Shown here piece after piece: positions 1 through 7,690 of a stretch of 64,000 nt of DNA. Both the position numbers and the translations under genes were made by a program. Source of the stretch: Pseudomonadota bacterium (GTDB lineage: Bacteria > Pseudomonadota > Alphaproteobacteria > Rhizobiales > MH13); assembly GCA_039024915.1 (NCBI GenBank), contig JBCCPK010000007.1:1-64000 (forward strand), in the 5' to 3' direction. The first letter of the stretch is position 1; each line of letters begins with the position of its first letter. The notes beneath the pieces are model-generated. The model was given only the letters and a program-made list of their open reading frames with translations. It did no database searches and was not told the origin of the DNA.

Positions 1-90
1 ACAATGAGCATCGCCCTCACGGAGCAATCGGCAATAAGGTCCCCATGGACCTGATGAAATCGGAACACGCATCCAGCCCGTGTTCCTGAT

Positions 91-243
91 TTGGTCCAGA
101 AAACCCAATGCCCGACCGAGGGCGCGTTGGGGAGCGCTTCATTAGTCCGGAAAACTCAATGCCCGACCGAGCGTACGTTGGGGAGCGCTTCATTAGTCCG
201 GAAAACTCAATGCCCGACCGAGCGTACGTTGGGGAGCGCTTCA
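91..243. repeat. Three tandem copies of a 51-bp repeat
   Basis: Three head-to-tail units lie at 91-141, 142-192 and 193-243. Units 2 and 3 are identical and unit 1 differs at a few positions. Each unit contains the core AATGCCCGACCGAG and ends GGGGAGCGCTTCA. As 51 is a multiple of three, several frames stay open across the array and create spurious peptide repeats on both strands. The units abut with no unique spacers, so this is not a CRISPR array. No function is recognised. Confidence 0.9.
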
Positions 244-291
244 CAGGTCAGACGGGTTCTCCAAATCGCTGGAGGAAAGTCGGGTCTCAGG

Positions 292-756
292 TCAATCCCA
301 ATCGCTCTGCCAAAAGGACAATTGGTAATCTACTAGCTCTTCGGGGTCTTCCGGAACGAAAAATTCCACCTTGCAGGGTCGGTCTGGAAACTGAAATTGC
401 AGTTTTGCTGCCCACATTTCTTTTACGATGTTGCCCAAGAAAAGGAGCTTATCTGCTGACACATTGTCATCATCATGAATGTGAATATCTGCTAGGTGCC
501 GGTGGTTGAGAACCCACTCGACGCCCTTAGGCGTAGAACCTGGCTGACTTTCAAAGCCTTCGATATTTTCTTTGGTCGTTCCTTCGTGAACGATGTATCT
601 GCCTACGGCCTCAAATTCTGGCCAAAGCACGGCTGCGTAGCCAACTGCCAGCTTGTAGTTGCCCACGCACTCTGCCCATACCTCGAGCGAAACTCCGGCA
701 CCGTTGTTCCATGCTCCAAGTTCGGCGGCCATGCTGTTTGGGATTCGATATGGCAA
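292..756 (-). CDS. Hypothetical protein
   Basis: This 154-residue soluble protein belongs to no family I recognise. It has no signal peptide or membrane segment. The middle carries an acidic, histidine-rich stretch (ADIHIHDDDN, about residues 88-97) and the C-terminal half is rich in aromatic residues, ending in FWQSDWD. The first codon of the open frame is TTG; an in-frame ATG eight codons later (first base 732) is an equally good start. The gene lies just beside the 51-bp repeat array and is separated from the next gene by about 200 bp holding a palindromic element, so it is probably a separate transcription unit. The alternative that it is non-coding cannot be excluded, but the opposite-strand frames here are less protein-like. 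Confidence 0.55.
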   Translation of the reverse strand: MPYRIPNSMAAELGAWNNGAGVSLEVWAECVGNYKLAVGYAAVLWPEFEAVGRYIVHEGTTKENIEGFESQPGSTPKGVEWVLNHRHLADIHIHDDDNVSADKLLFLGNIVKEMWAAKLQFQFPDRPCKVEFFVPEDPEELVDYQLSFWQSDWD

Positions 757-849
757 TAGACAGGCCCTAGCTCTCTGTGTTTTCGGTAGGACTATCAGAG
801 GAACGTTCCCAAGGGCAGCTCCTCACTTGAGCGCCTTCCAAAATCCCCT

Positions 850-915
850 ACCCAAAACACCCGTGCCAAAAACGACGCTTTTTGGAGTCTCCAAAAACGT
901 GAGGATTTGGAGCAT
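850..915. repeat. CCAAAA/TTTTGG palindromic intergenic element, copy 1
   Basis: The stretch reads ACCCAAAACACCCGTGCC and then a run of small inverted repeats: CCAAAAA and TTTTTGG separated by six bases, overlapping a 19-bp palindrome (TTTTTGGAG, T, CTCCAAAAA). It lies between the HXXEE-type gene and the hypothetical gene, downstream of the former. Its first half is nearly identical to an element at 10939-10962, and its second half resembles the element at 8621-8671. It could be a terminator or a dispersed palindromic repeat. Confidence 0.6.
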
Positions 916-953
916 TTTAGATCAGATGGAGAGACCTTCGCTGCCAGGATTGA

Positions 954-1733
954 TCAGCTTGCACCGGATGGCCTGGCGCTGGTCTCTCGGTCATTCGAAA
1001 ACGCAAAGGCAGGCGTGATCGACCAAGAAATCAAGGCGACAAAATACATGACCTCGTTTGCGACGTCTGTGCGGTTCATCAGAACGATCCCGCCTATCAT
1101 GATGATATGCGCCAGGAGACCCCACAACAGGCTGGCGAGTACAAGACCGGCCGAAGCTGCACCGCTCTTCAAGAGCGCGATGTAGGCGAAAATGCCCAGT
1201 GGCAAGAACACAAGCACAGCCGTTAAGAGGCCCGGATTGTAGCCTCCGGCCAAGCCCGCCGCACCGATATGGCTAATCCCGTTCACGACAACGATGGCGG
1301 CCATGCACAGAGGCGCGAAGATGTGCTGCGAGCCCTTCCAAATCGCCAACGTTCCAACAAGCCAAACAAGAGATGTGTTGATCACAAAGATGGACGCGTC
1401 CGAAATGAGTTCGGTACCATCTCGCTGCCCTATAAGGTTTGAGAGAAAGCTGTTGAGGTAGGGTTTGAAGGCGAAAGTCTGGCCGTACAGATCGACCCAG
1501 TGCTCCTCAAACTGATGGACAATGTACGCGATCAGTAGGCCTAGCGAGAGGATCCGCGCGTCGCTCCAATTGGTATCGCTCGATTTGAAGGCAAGTGCGG
1601 CAAACGCAAGGAAGGGAGCCATGAAGGTGCCGACCTTCATCCAATGTTCGAGCAGAAAGTCGTGTTGACCAAGCGGTACCCAGAGCATCGCAAATGCCAG
1701 GATCAACGCGGCAATTTGGGCTCTTTCAGCCAT
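954..1733 (-). CDS. HXXEE-motif multi-pass membrane protein
   Basis: This integral membrane protein of about 259 residues has roughly seven hydrophobic segments and carries HQFEEHW early in the chain, which fits the HXXEE family, named for that motif and of unknown function. Conserved His and Glu residues inside or next to the membrane suggest metal binding or an enzyme active site, but that is inference. I place the start at the ATG at 1733 rather than the upstream codon at 1772, because it gives an 8-nt overlap (ATGGCTGA) with the preceding gene, typical of translational coupling. It is the last gene of the putative eight-gene operon controlled from the LysR end. Confidence 0.75.
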   Translation of the reverse strand: MAERAQIAALILAFAMLWVPLGQHDFLLEHWMKVGTFMAPFLAFAALAFKSSDTNWSDARILSLGLLIAYIVHQFEEHWVDLYGQTFAFKPYLNSFLSNLIGQRDGTELISDASIFVINTSLVWLVGTLAIWKGSQHIFAPLCMAAIVVVNGISHIGAAGLAGGYNPGLLTAVLVFLPLGIFAYIALLKSGAASAGLVLASLLWGLLAHIIMIGGIVLMNRTDVANEVMYFVALISWSITPAFAFSNDRETSARPSGAS

Positions 1734-2166
1734 TGGTGAATGGCGAGCGATAGATGCGTATCGCCGCGACAAGCGCAGCGACGAGCAAGATGCTCACGAC
1801 CGAAAACAGGAACATGTTGGATTCGATCCCAGCAATGGTGTGCGTATGGCCGTTGCTATCGACAAGTGCGCCCCCGTATCCGTCGCGAAACAGCGTTGCC
1901 ACCCAGAAGCCCGCTGCAAACATCATTCCAAGGGCGATTGGGACAAAGACCTCATCTCTGCGCCAAATCAAAAACAAGGCAATGCTGGATACCCCAGCGG
2001 TGAAGGCGAGAAACCAGGCCGTATGGAAGCGTGCATGTTCGCTCCACAGGGGATTGAACAGGTGCGTTTCGTTCAGGTCTGCCAGAGCAGGAATGAAGCC
2101 GTAGAAGATCGTGATGGCGCTCACGAATACTTTGAGCGCAAGTTTCGCGACGGGGTTATTGATCAT
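1726..2166 (-). CDS. Small four-helix membrane protein, DUF6640-like
   Basis: This 146-residue protein has four predicted membrane segments (about residues 10-30, 50-68, 75-92 and 117-136). The loop after the first helix carries HLFNPLWSEHARFH, a His-rich motif I associate with the DUF6640 family of uncharacterised membrane proteins; the family assignment is from memory of the motif. The motif residues would lie near the membrane surface and could bind metal. The gene overlaps the downstream HXXEE-type gene by 8 nt and starts 33 nt after the FMN reductase gene, so co-expression is very likely. No function can be stated. Confidence 0.7.
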   Translation of the reverse strand: MINNPVAKLALKVFVSAITIFYGFIPALADLNETHLFNPLWSEHARFHTAWFLAFTAGVSSIALFLIWRRDEVFVPIALGMMFAAGFWVATLFRDGYGGALVDSNGHTHTIAGIESNMFLFSVVSILLVAALVAAIRIYRSPFTNG

Positions 2167-2199
2167 TGCACCCTGGTCCCATTCGCTGCATTCGGAGCA

Positions 2200-2766
2200 T
2201 CACCGTTGGGCTTTCACAGCGTCGTAAAAGCTCGATAGCTGATTTCGAAGTTCGCGCTTGAGCTCGGGCGTGGTAACGCCCGCACCTTCGGCATCGAAGT
2301 GCTCAGCGAAGGGACCGAAATTGAACGTCCCTGCGAGCTTCCCGCCGAAAAACGGCGCGGCTTCGGACGCGATGCGCAACACGTTCTGACCACCGCCACG
2401 TCCTGGAGAGGTGGCCATCAAAAACAGCGGCTTGTCCTGATAAATCTGCATCTTGATCCGGCTGCACCAGTCAAAAACATTCTTAAATGCGGCCGTATAG
2501 TTTCCATTATACTCGGCAAAAGAGATCATGAGGCCGTCGGCGGCGCCCAAACGATCGTAGAATGCGTGAGCCTCTGCTGGGATGCCTGCCGCCTGCCTTT
2601 CGGGGCTGTAAACAGGCATATCGAAATCGGCGAGATCGAGCGTTTCAATCGTGATGTCAGCGCCCATCTCATCGCGCAGAGTCTCTGCAGCATGCAGGAC
2701 AAGCTGCGCATTTATGGAGGCCGCGCTGTTGCTTGCAGCAAAAGCTAAGATGGTGGATTGGCTCAT
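2200..2766 (-). CDS. NAD(P)H-dependent FMN reductase family protein
   Basis: This 188-residue flavodoxin-fold protein matches the NADPH-dependent FMN reductase family, whose members transfer hydride from NAD(P)H to FMN, quinones or azo dyes. The N-terminal phosphate-binding loop is ASNSAASIN (residues 11-19). FAEYNGNYTAAFKNVFDW (about 83-100) is the conserved flavin-contacting segment and ATSPGRGGG (about 118-126) the second flavin loop. There is no signal peptide, so it is cytoplasmic, in contrast to the several exported products of the same putative operon. It lies 33-45 nt from its neighbours. It may supply reduced flavin or reduce a quinone-like product. The substrate is unknown. Confidence 0.88.
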   Translation of the reverse strand: MSQSTILAFAASNSAASINAQLVLHAAETLRDEMGADITIETLDLADFDMPVYSPERQAAGIPAEAHAFYDRLGAADGLMISFAEYNGNYTAAFKNVFDWCSRIKMQIYQDKPLFLMATSPGRGGGQNVLRIASEAAPFFGGKLAGTFNFGPFAEHFDAEGAGVTTPELKRELRNQLSSFYDAVKAQR

Positions 2767-2811
2767 CGGCTGGTCCCTAGGTTTTGCCGCAGCAATAGGA
2801 TTGGATGCGTT

Positions 2812-3282
2812 CTAGGACCCTTGACCGGCGCGCAGCATTACAATGGGCGTCCACCCTTGCTCAAACTCGTCTTCGCTGAGGACACCGTTGCCATCGAAAT
2901 CGGCGCGGTCGAAATCTCGACGTGTGCCTATGCGCAACTCGCGAGCGTCGATGTCTTTGCTCGCATCTAAGTCCGTAACTGCGAACATGACGCGCTTAAC
3001 CAAGGCCATATCGGCAGCTCTGCCTTCGCTCCGTGCGAGGTACGCAAAGCCGAAATCCCAAGCCATGAACTCCTCTAAACTGAGGCGCTCATTTGCATCG
3101 GTATCGGCAGAGAGAGCTATGCTTTGGGTGAGTTGGGTTACTTCGGCAAAATCCAGCGTCCCATTGCCCGTGGTATCCACACTAGAAAAGATGACCTCTG
3201 TCAGCTCTCTGCCATTCTCCCAGGCCAAACCTTCAGCTGGTAGAGCCAAGATGGCCAGGGCGGTTAATAGTCTTAACTTCAT
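2812..3282 (-). CDS. Exported EF-hand calcium-binding protein
   Basis: The start at 3282 gives a 156-residue precursor with a clean signal peptide (MKLRLLTALAILALPAEGLA, then WENG). The mature part carries four EF-hand-like loops, including DTTGNGTLDFAE, DTDANERLSLEE, DLDASKDIDARE and DFDGNGVLSEDE, so it should bind calcium in the periplasm. Thirteen further codons upstream are open, but they are polar and would bury the signal peptide. It sits 45 nt ahead of the FMN reductase gene and follows the DoxX-like gene. Together with the calcium-binding thrombospondin repeats of its neighbour it suggests a calcium-dependent extracytoplasmic process. Confidence 0.82.
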   Translation of the reverse strand: MKLRLLTALAILALPAEGLAWENGRELTEVIFSSVDTTGNGTLDFAEVTQLTQSIALSADTDANERLSLEEFMAWDFGFAYLARSEGRAADMALVKRVMFAVTDLDASKDIDARELRIGTRRDFDRADFDGNGVLSEDEFEQGWTPIVMLRAGQGS

Positions 3283-3361
3283 GTTTTTGTCTTTCTTTCG
3301 TTCTGCATGGGAGTGCTGCATCTGAATGGTCAGCAGTTAGAGGGTCTTTACTGGGCAGGCT

Positions 3362-3739
3362 CTACGACCTGGCCATGAAGCGTGCGGCTAGCGGCTCTAT
3401 CTGCGCGCGTTGGACGTAGATGACTGCTGCGCAAAAAGCCGCCAGAATGAGAGCGGGGACTGCTGAGGGTCCCAGAATCAACAAGTGGAAGAGCGCCCCA
3501 CAAAGCATGGTCGCCAGCAGCAGGGCCGCGCCAAGAACGTTCAGGCCAGGTACCCAGAGAAGCGCGGCGGCACCAAGCTCCACAAGCGCGGTCACGTAGC
3601 GAAACCATTGGCCCCACCCGATGGTCTCGAAAATATCTACCATCATCGAAACACCGAGCAGTTTGGCACCGCCTGCAGCTACGAAAATAAGTGTCAGTAA
3701 AGCGCGCAGCCCTACGTCGGCTCCTCTTTGCAAAGTCAT
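3362..3739 (-). CDS. DoxX-like membrane protein
   Basis: This protein of about 125 residues has four hydrophobic helices and looks like the DoxX family. The first helix ends in VAAGGAKLLG, the usual small-residue plus Lys motif, and VELGAAALLW opens the third. DoxX-type proteins are often linked to redox enzymes and quinone chemistry. I chose the ATG at 3739 (MTLQRGADVG), which has a purine-rich ribosome site; the longer frame to 3877 would overlap the preceding gene by about 60 nt with a Cys/Arg-rich stretch of poor quality. It is the fourth gene of the putative operon and sits between two exported calcium-binding proteins. Confidence 0.8.
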   Translation of the reverse strand: MTLQRGADVGLRALLTLIFVAAGGAKLLGVSMMVDIFETIGWGQWFRYVTALVELGAAALLWVPGLNVLGAALLLATMLCGALFHLLILGPSAVPALILAAFCAAVIYVQRAQIEPLAARFMARS

Positions 3740-3818
3740 CAGCAAAACCTTCCATCCGTTGTTCGTAGCGCAGCAATGGTAGCGTGCGCCCGAGAGATAA
3801 ATGTCCCGGGCGCGCCTC

Positions 3819-5729
3819 TCAGTAGATGTGTGGATCGACTGGGTCTGTGCCTGCTTCAAGCTCGGCCATGTCGCCAATGCCGTCCCCGTCGGAATCGGCC
3901 TTGTAGGGATAGGTGCCTGCCTCTAACTCGGCTGCGTTGTCGATGCCGTCGCCGTCAATGTCCGGATCCAAACTGTCTTCGGTGCCGTCACGATCTGTAT
4001 CGGCCCAACGGCTGGGATCGGCTGGGAAGCCGTCGAATGCGTCTTCCACCCCGTCGCTATCGGTATCGATTGCCGGCGGTGTGAAGGTACCGTTCCATTC
4101 GCTGGCGGCATCAGGGACCTTTCCGCTGTTGATCTCGGACAGGATCAAGTCGGCTAGCTCGCTCATATGGTAGGCACGTTGCTCACTGGGCAGGCCAAGG
4201 TGAACACCTGGCTTCCAGCCCAGTGGCCCAAGATTGCGCAGCGTCCAAGACATGCTGAGCTGGTCTGTGACAGCGGCAACCGATTGCATCGAGCCTGACA
4301 GCCATGCCGTCACAACCGGGATCGCAAGGATCTCTTGCACTTGTCGGTCCGAATAGTGACGCCGCAGCTCTTCAATGTGAGCGGCAGTGACGCGCGTCGG
4401 CAAACGCCCCGCATCGCGGGCAAAGCGAAGGGCGGATTTGAAGGCTGGATCATCCGCCAACTGCTCAGACCGCTCAAAGTCCATGAGAGATTGGATGTAG
4501 GCCAGAAGCGGGGCTTTCTGGTCGTCAGGAATTTCTGACCAAAAATTATCGGCTTCGGTGTAGTCCCAGATTCCGAAGGCACCGTGTGCTTGGCAATGTA
4601 CGCAGCCAGAGGCTAACTGGTAGACGAAGAACAGCGACCAGATTTCTGGAAAATCCATGCTGCGCTCTCGTTGCAGCAGGTACTCGTCCATCGCCAAAGT
4701 GCCGAAAGCGGCACCCCGGTCCCAAAAGGTGTCCAACATGTTACGATCGCTGTAGGGAACTGTCGAACTGACCTCGGGTGGACCGGTATAGTAGTCGTAG
4801 TCATAGGCAGCGACGTCAAAAGCTGGCGTTCCCTCCACAGGGACGTTGGCGGCGATTGCGTCTTCGTCCTGCCATTGCAAAAGCGTGCTTGGAAACGCGT
4901 CAAACGGTTCTTCTATGCCATCGCCATCCCCGTCGAAGGTCACGATGGAGACATCGTAGCCGGTGACGAAGTTGAGCCAATCGGTCTCGAGAACCGGATC
5001 GACGGCGCCGTAGTCATCTCGCACCCAGCTGGCATCGATTTCTGCAACGAAACCGATTTGAGCTTCGCCCACAAACGGGTTTGTGCGCTGCTCTTGAGGA
5101 GAGGTCGGTGCGTTATGACCCAGCTCCCAGCCGACAGCCGCTAAGTTCTCCATCGCCCATTCTACCGTTTCTTGGTCGGTAACGATGGGGAGCACCGCGT
5201 CGTGCGTCGCTGACGCGTGGTTGATGGCGCCCAGTTGCATAAGCTCAGCAATGGCGCGGTCGGTGTAGTTGGTGCGCAGAAGCGCATGGATATCCGCCGA
5301 GGAGGTGATCGGGTACCGTCCCATGACGTCTATATAGGTGAACGCTGCCTTGAGACGGGGGTCTTCAAGATTTTGGACATAGTTAGGATCGAAAATCGCG
5401 AGGATATCTTCCAGTGGCACACCCATCAGCGACAGCTGGTAGGCGCTGCGCGCTGTATGGTGGCCGCTCTCTGACAGGATCATTTGCCGCAGCGTGAGCA
5501 TCCATTTGGTCGTGCTGTCAAAGAAGGCGTCGCGATGGATCATCGCATCGGCTGTCATCAGACCCTCGTAGAACTCACGCAGATTGCTTATGTCGATCTT
5601 ATGCCGGTCATAAAATGGCATTGCACGATCGACCGCAGGTGGCTGAGGTGCAATATCGGCCAAAGCCAAAGACGATGCAAAGGTCGCACAGACTAGCGTG
5701 GTGCTCGCCAAGAGTGTTTTCAGACGCAT
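3819..5729 (-). CDS. Exported protein with two CMD-like modules and thrombospondin type-3 repeats
   Basis: The ATG at 5729 follows AAGGAGAG and opens a 636-residue precursor with a signal peptide ending SLALA. Two halves look like a duplication. Each has an alpha-helical carboxymuconolactone decarboxylase/AhpD-like module, then a segment with NL..xGW..G and P.EQR, then acidic calcium-type repeats (DGDGDGIEEPFDAFP about 266-280; DTDSDG, DTDRDG, DIDGDG and DSDGDG near the C terminus). Only the second module keeps the redox pair CVHCQAH (Cys376, Cys379, His382). The first has SESGHH at the equivalent place. CMD-like folds include peroxidases with a CxxC active site, so thiol peroxidase chemistry in the periplasm is possible. 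It is not a cytochrome, because CVHCQ lacks the haem His. Confidence 0.75.
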   Translation of the reverse strand: MRLKTLLASTTLVCATFASSLALADIAPQPPAVDRAMPFYDRHKIDISNLREFYEGLMTADAMIHRDAFFDSTTKWMLTLRQMILSESGHHTARSAYQLSLMGVPLEDILAIFDPNYVQNLEDPRLKAAFTYIDVMGRYPITSSADIHALLRTNYTDRAIAELMQLGAINHASATHDAVLPIVTDQETVEWAMENLAAVGWELGHNAPTSPQEQRTNPFVGEAQIGFVAEIDASWVRDDYGAVDPVLETDWLNFVTGYDVSIVTFDGDGDGIEEPFDAFPSTLLQWQDEDAIAANVPVEGTPAFDVAAYDYDYYTGPPEVSSTVPYSDRNMLDTFWDRGAAFGTLAMDEYLLQRERSMDFPEIWSLFFVYQLASGCVHCQAHGAFGIWDYTEADNFWSEIPDDQKAPLLAYIQSLMDFERSEQLADDPAFKSALRFARDAGRLPTRVTAAHIEELRRHYSDRQVQEILAIPVVTAWLSGSMQSVAAVTDQLSMSWTLRNLGPLGWKPGVHLGLPSEQRAYHMSELADLILSEINSGKVPDAASEWNGTFTPPAIDTDSDGVEDAFDGFPADPSRWADTDRDGTEDSLDPDIDGDGIDNAAELEAGTYPYKADSDGDGIGDMAELEAGTDPVDPHIY

Positions 5730-5742
5730 AGGATTGCTCTCC

Positions 5743-6342
5743 TTATTCGGCAAGCAGGAACATCGTGTTCGGATTTGGGGAGTGTGACGGTACGTTTTGG
5801 AGCACGTCCCAGTGCTCCTCTAGAAGCCCGGTCTCTTCGTCAAAACGGTACATATCAACCGCCGCAATCCCGAGATCGCGAGGGTCGTCGTGATCAAGGT
5901 TCCGAAAATTCACATGGGCAAAGGCGTAGTTTCCCGAGACGATGATCCGATGGATATCGATGGAAATCGTTCGCTCCTCAACCGAGCCGCCAAAAAGTTC
6001 GGCCAAGGGTGCGCGACCATTGGGAAGAAAAATGCTATGCTGGATATACTCGTCCGAGATGTACGGGGCTAGGTTCTCGTTCGTGGCGCCTGATACGAAT
6101 ATCTCGTAGATATCGATTACCCGCTGTACGATCTCCAACTCCGCTTCTGTTTCGGCAAGAATGTGGGTGTCGAAGTCCGTTGGCACAGAGTTCTTGTAGA
6201 TCGCGCCTTGTTCCCACGCTCGCGTAGGCGGTGCGAACGGGTTGCTATCTTGGGCGGCGCTCGGCGATGGGCCCGCCATGACTGCAAGGCTAGCGACAGC
6301 AACCAGGCAGGTGGGCAGTGATGTCGTCAGTTTTGAAAGCAT
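5743..6342 (-). CDS. Exported SnoaL-like (NTF2-fold) protein
   Basis: The start at 6342 follows a GAGGATC ribosome site and gives a 199-residue precursor with a signal peptide ending near SPSAAQ. The mature protein has the pattern of secreted SnoaL-like polyketide-cyclase/NTF2 proteins: helix VQRVIDIYEIFVSG, then YISDEYIQHSIFLPNGR, then the strands ISIDIHRIIVSGNYAFAHV, and a closing DMYRFDEETGLLEEHWDVLQ. His and Asp/Glu residues in the cone-shaped pocket are typical of aldol-condensing or isomerising members. The gene ends 13 nt before the next one. An enzymatic role on a small hydrophobic molecule is inference; the substrate is unknown. Confidence 0.82.
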   Translation of the reverse strand: MLSKLTTSLPTCLVAVASLAVMAGPSPSAAQDSNPFAPPTRAWEQGAIYKNSVPTDFDTHILAETEAELEIVQRVIDIYEIFVSGATNENLAPYISDEYIQHSIFLPNGRAPLAELFGGSVEERTISIDIHRIIVSGNYAFAHVNFRNLDHDDPRDLGIAAVDMYRFDEETGLLEEHWDVLQNVPSHSPNPNTMFLLAE

Positions 6343-6471
6343 GTGATCCTCGTTGATTGGCAAAGCGCTACCGGCGACGCCAAGCGCTGTGCTGGCTCGT
6401 GGGTTCGTGGTTCAGATTGTGGAGGACATTCGCTGACCGCTGCGGGCCGAATGAATGTGCCTTGATTGCCG

Positions 6472-7602
6472 TTAGTTCTTCGCTGGGAACTGGAACGTCA
6501 CGGGGTGGGAAAAGACCATCTCTGGCCGGTTTTCATTGCCGTTCTCGAACAGTTCCCGCGCCAGATCAGCCACCATGTGCGGGTCTTCGGCATGGAGGAA
6601 ATGGTTCGCGCCAACGATTGCGACACGCGCGTCGGGCAATAAGTCAGCGGATGTCATATATTCCTCGGCCTTTTGTCCTGGATCGTGATCGCCCTGGATC
6701 AACAGAACTGGCATTGTGAGCTTGTCGATCACGTTGGCCATCCGGAATTCTAGCTCGATGTCAAAGCTTGTTCCTTGAAACGTGCGCGCGGCCGCTTCTG
6801 GTGTACCTTCGAACTCAAACTCCCAATCAAGGCGCTGAAGAAAGCGCTCGGGGAAGTGTACGGAGCCATAATCGCCGGAGTATGCGGTGCGCGCGACGTT
6901 ATCCTGGCTTTGGAACTCAACAGACGCCATTGCCTCATGGGGCGGACGTGGCAGTCCGTGTGGCTGATCAAAAGATTGCTGCATCCGAACGTAGGCCGCG
7001 ATGCGCTCACTCATGCCGTCGATCGCGATCAAATTTTCACTGACGATGGTGCCGCGATCGTGGCTGATGAGGTTGAAGTCCGAGACGCCGATATTGTCCA
7101 AAAGCGTGCTCAGGCTCGCTGCAGCACCGGCATAGCTCACGTCAATCTCCGGGCCTTTATCTGATTGCCCATAGCCAAGTACATCGACGGCGATCACATA
7201 GTAATGGTCGGATAGCAGCGCCATTACCTCAGCGTTCGCCCACCACGTGTCAGGGTATCCGTGCACCATCAGCACGACCTCATCGGCGGGGTCACCTGCG
7301 GTCACGAAATGCCAAACTGGCCCGCCCCCATCAACAAACCAGTGCGTGCCAAACACGCCATCACCCAGATGCTCGACCTCGCCATGCTGGCTAACCCGAA
7401 GGGTCGCCGGAAAGGCTTCGGGATACCGGTCTACATCGGCGGAAATCCGTGCCAGTGGATAGGGTTCGTAGGAGAATTCCACCCACTCAGCGTGGGGCGC
7501 CTGATCGTCCGCATGAGCAAGGTTCGCGAATGGTGCAGAAAAAACCATAAGCGCGGTCATTGCCGTCGCCGATACTGGAATGAAAAATCTTTTTGCAGGC
7601 AT
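6472..7602 (-). CDS. Exported alpha/beta hydrolase, epoxide hydrolase/haloalkane dehalogenase type
   Basis: The 376-residue precursor starts with a signal peptide (about residues 1-32, ending NLAHA). The fold landmarks are MVHGYPDTWW (oxyanion region), the nucleophile elbow SHDRG, the acid strand LIQGDHDPG and the terminal base NHFLHAEDP. An Asp at the nucleophile place, flanked by His, is the signature of epoxide hydrolases and haloalkane/fluoroacetate dehalogenases rather than Ser esterases. Export is unusual for these enzymes and matches the exported neighbours. It is the first gene of the putative operon, 88 bp from the divergent LysR gene, with a gap of about 130 bp to the next gene that could hold an internal promoter. 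Confidence 0.87.
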   Translation of the reverse strand: MPAKRFFIPVSATAMTALMVFSAPFANLAHADDQAPHAEWVEFSYEPYPLARISADVDRYPEAFPATLRVSQHGEVEHLGDGVFGTHWFVDGGGPVWHFVTAGDPADEVVLMVHGYPDTWWANAEVMALLSDHYYVIAVDVLGYGQSDKGPEIDVSYAGAAASLSTLLDNIGVSDFNLISHDRGTIVSENLIAIDGMSERIAAYVRMQQSFDQPHGLPRPPHEAMASVEFQSQDNVARTAYSGDYGSVHFPERFLQRLDWEFEFEGTPEAAARTFQGTSFDIELEFRMANVIDKLTMPVLLIQGDHDPGQKAEEYMTSADLLPDARVAIVGANHFLHAEDPHMVADLARELFENGNENRPEMVFSHPVTFQFPAKN

Positions 7603-7654
7603 CGTTGGTCACCGTCGTGTCCTAGCCAGATGAAGGTGGGCCTGGTGCCGTTGA

Positions 7655-7680
7655 TTGATCAAATTGATTTTTTAGATCAT
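7655..7680. promoter_or_regulatory. Possible LysR-type operator
   Basis: The 88-bp divergent promoter holds TGATC (7656-7660) and GATCA (7675-7679) as an inverted repeat within an AT-rich run just ahead of the regulator's start. Such dyads with T/A edges are typical of LysR-type binding sites. The assignment rests only on position and symmetry. Confidence 0.4.
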
Positions 7681-7690
7681 CATCATTGGC

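Noticed and set aside
91-243. CRISPR array
   Set aside because: The repeats abut with no unique spacers and no cas genes are in the window.
17-244. Open frame on the minus strand with a 17-residue repeat
   Set aside because: It is a by-product of the 51-bp DNA repeat; frames on both strands are equally open and none resembles a known protein.
4570-4610. Haem c attachment site in the CMD/thrombospondin protein
   Set aside because: The motif is CVHCQ, not CxxCH, so covalent haem is not expected.
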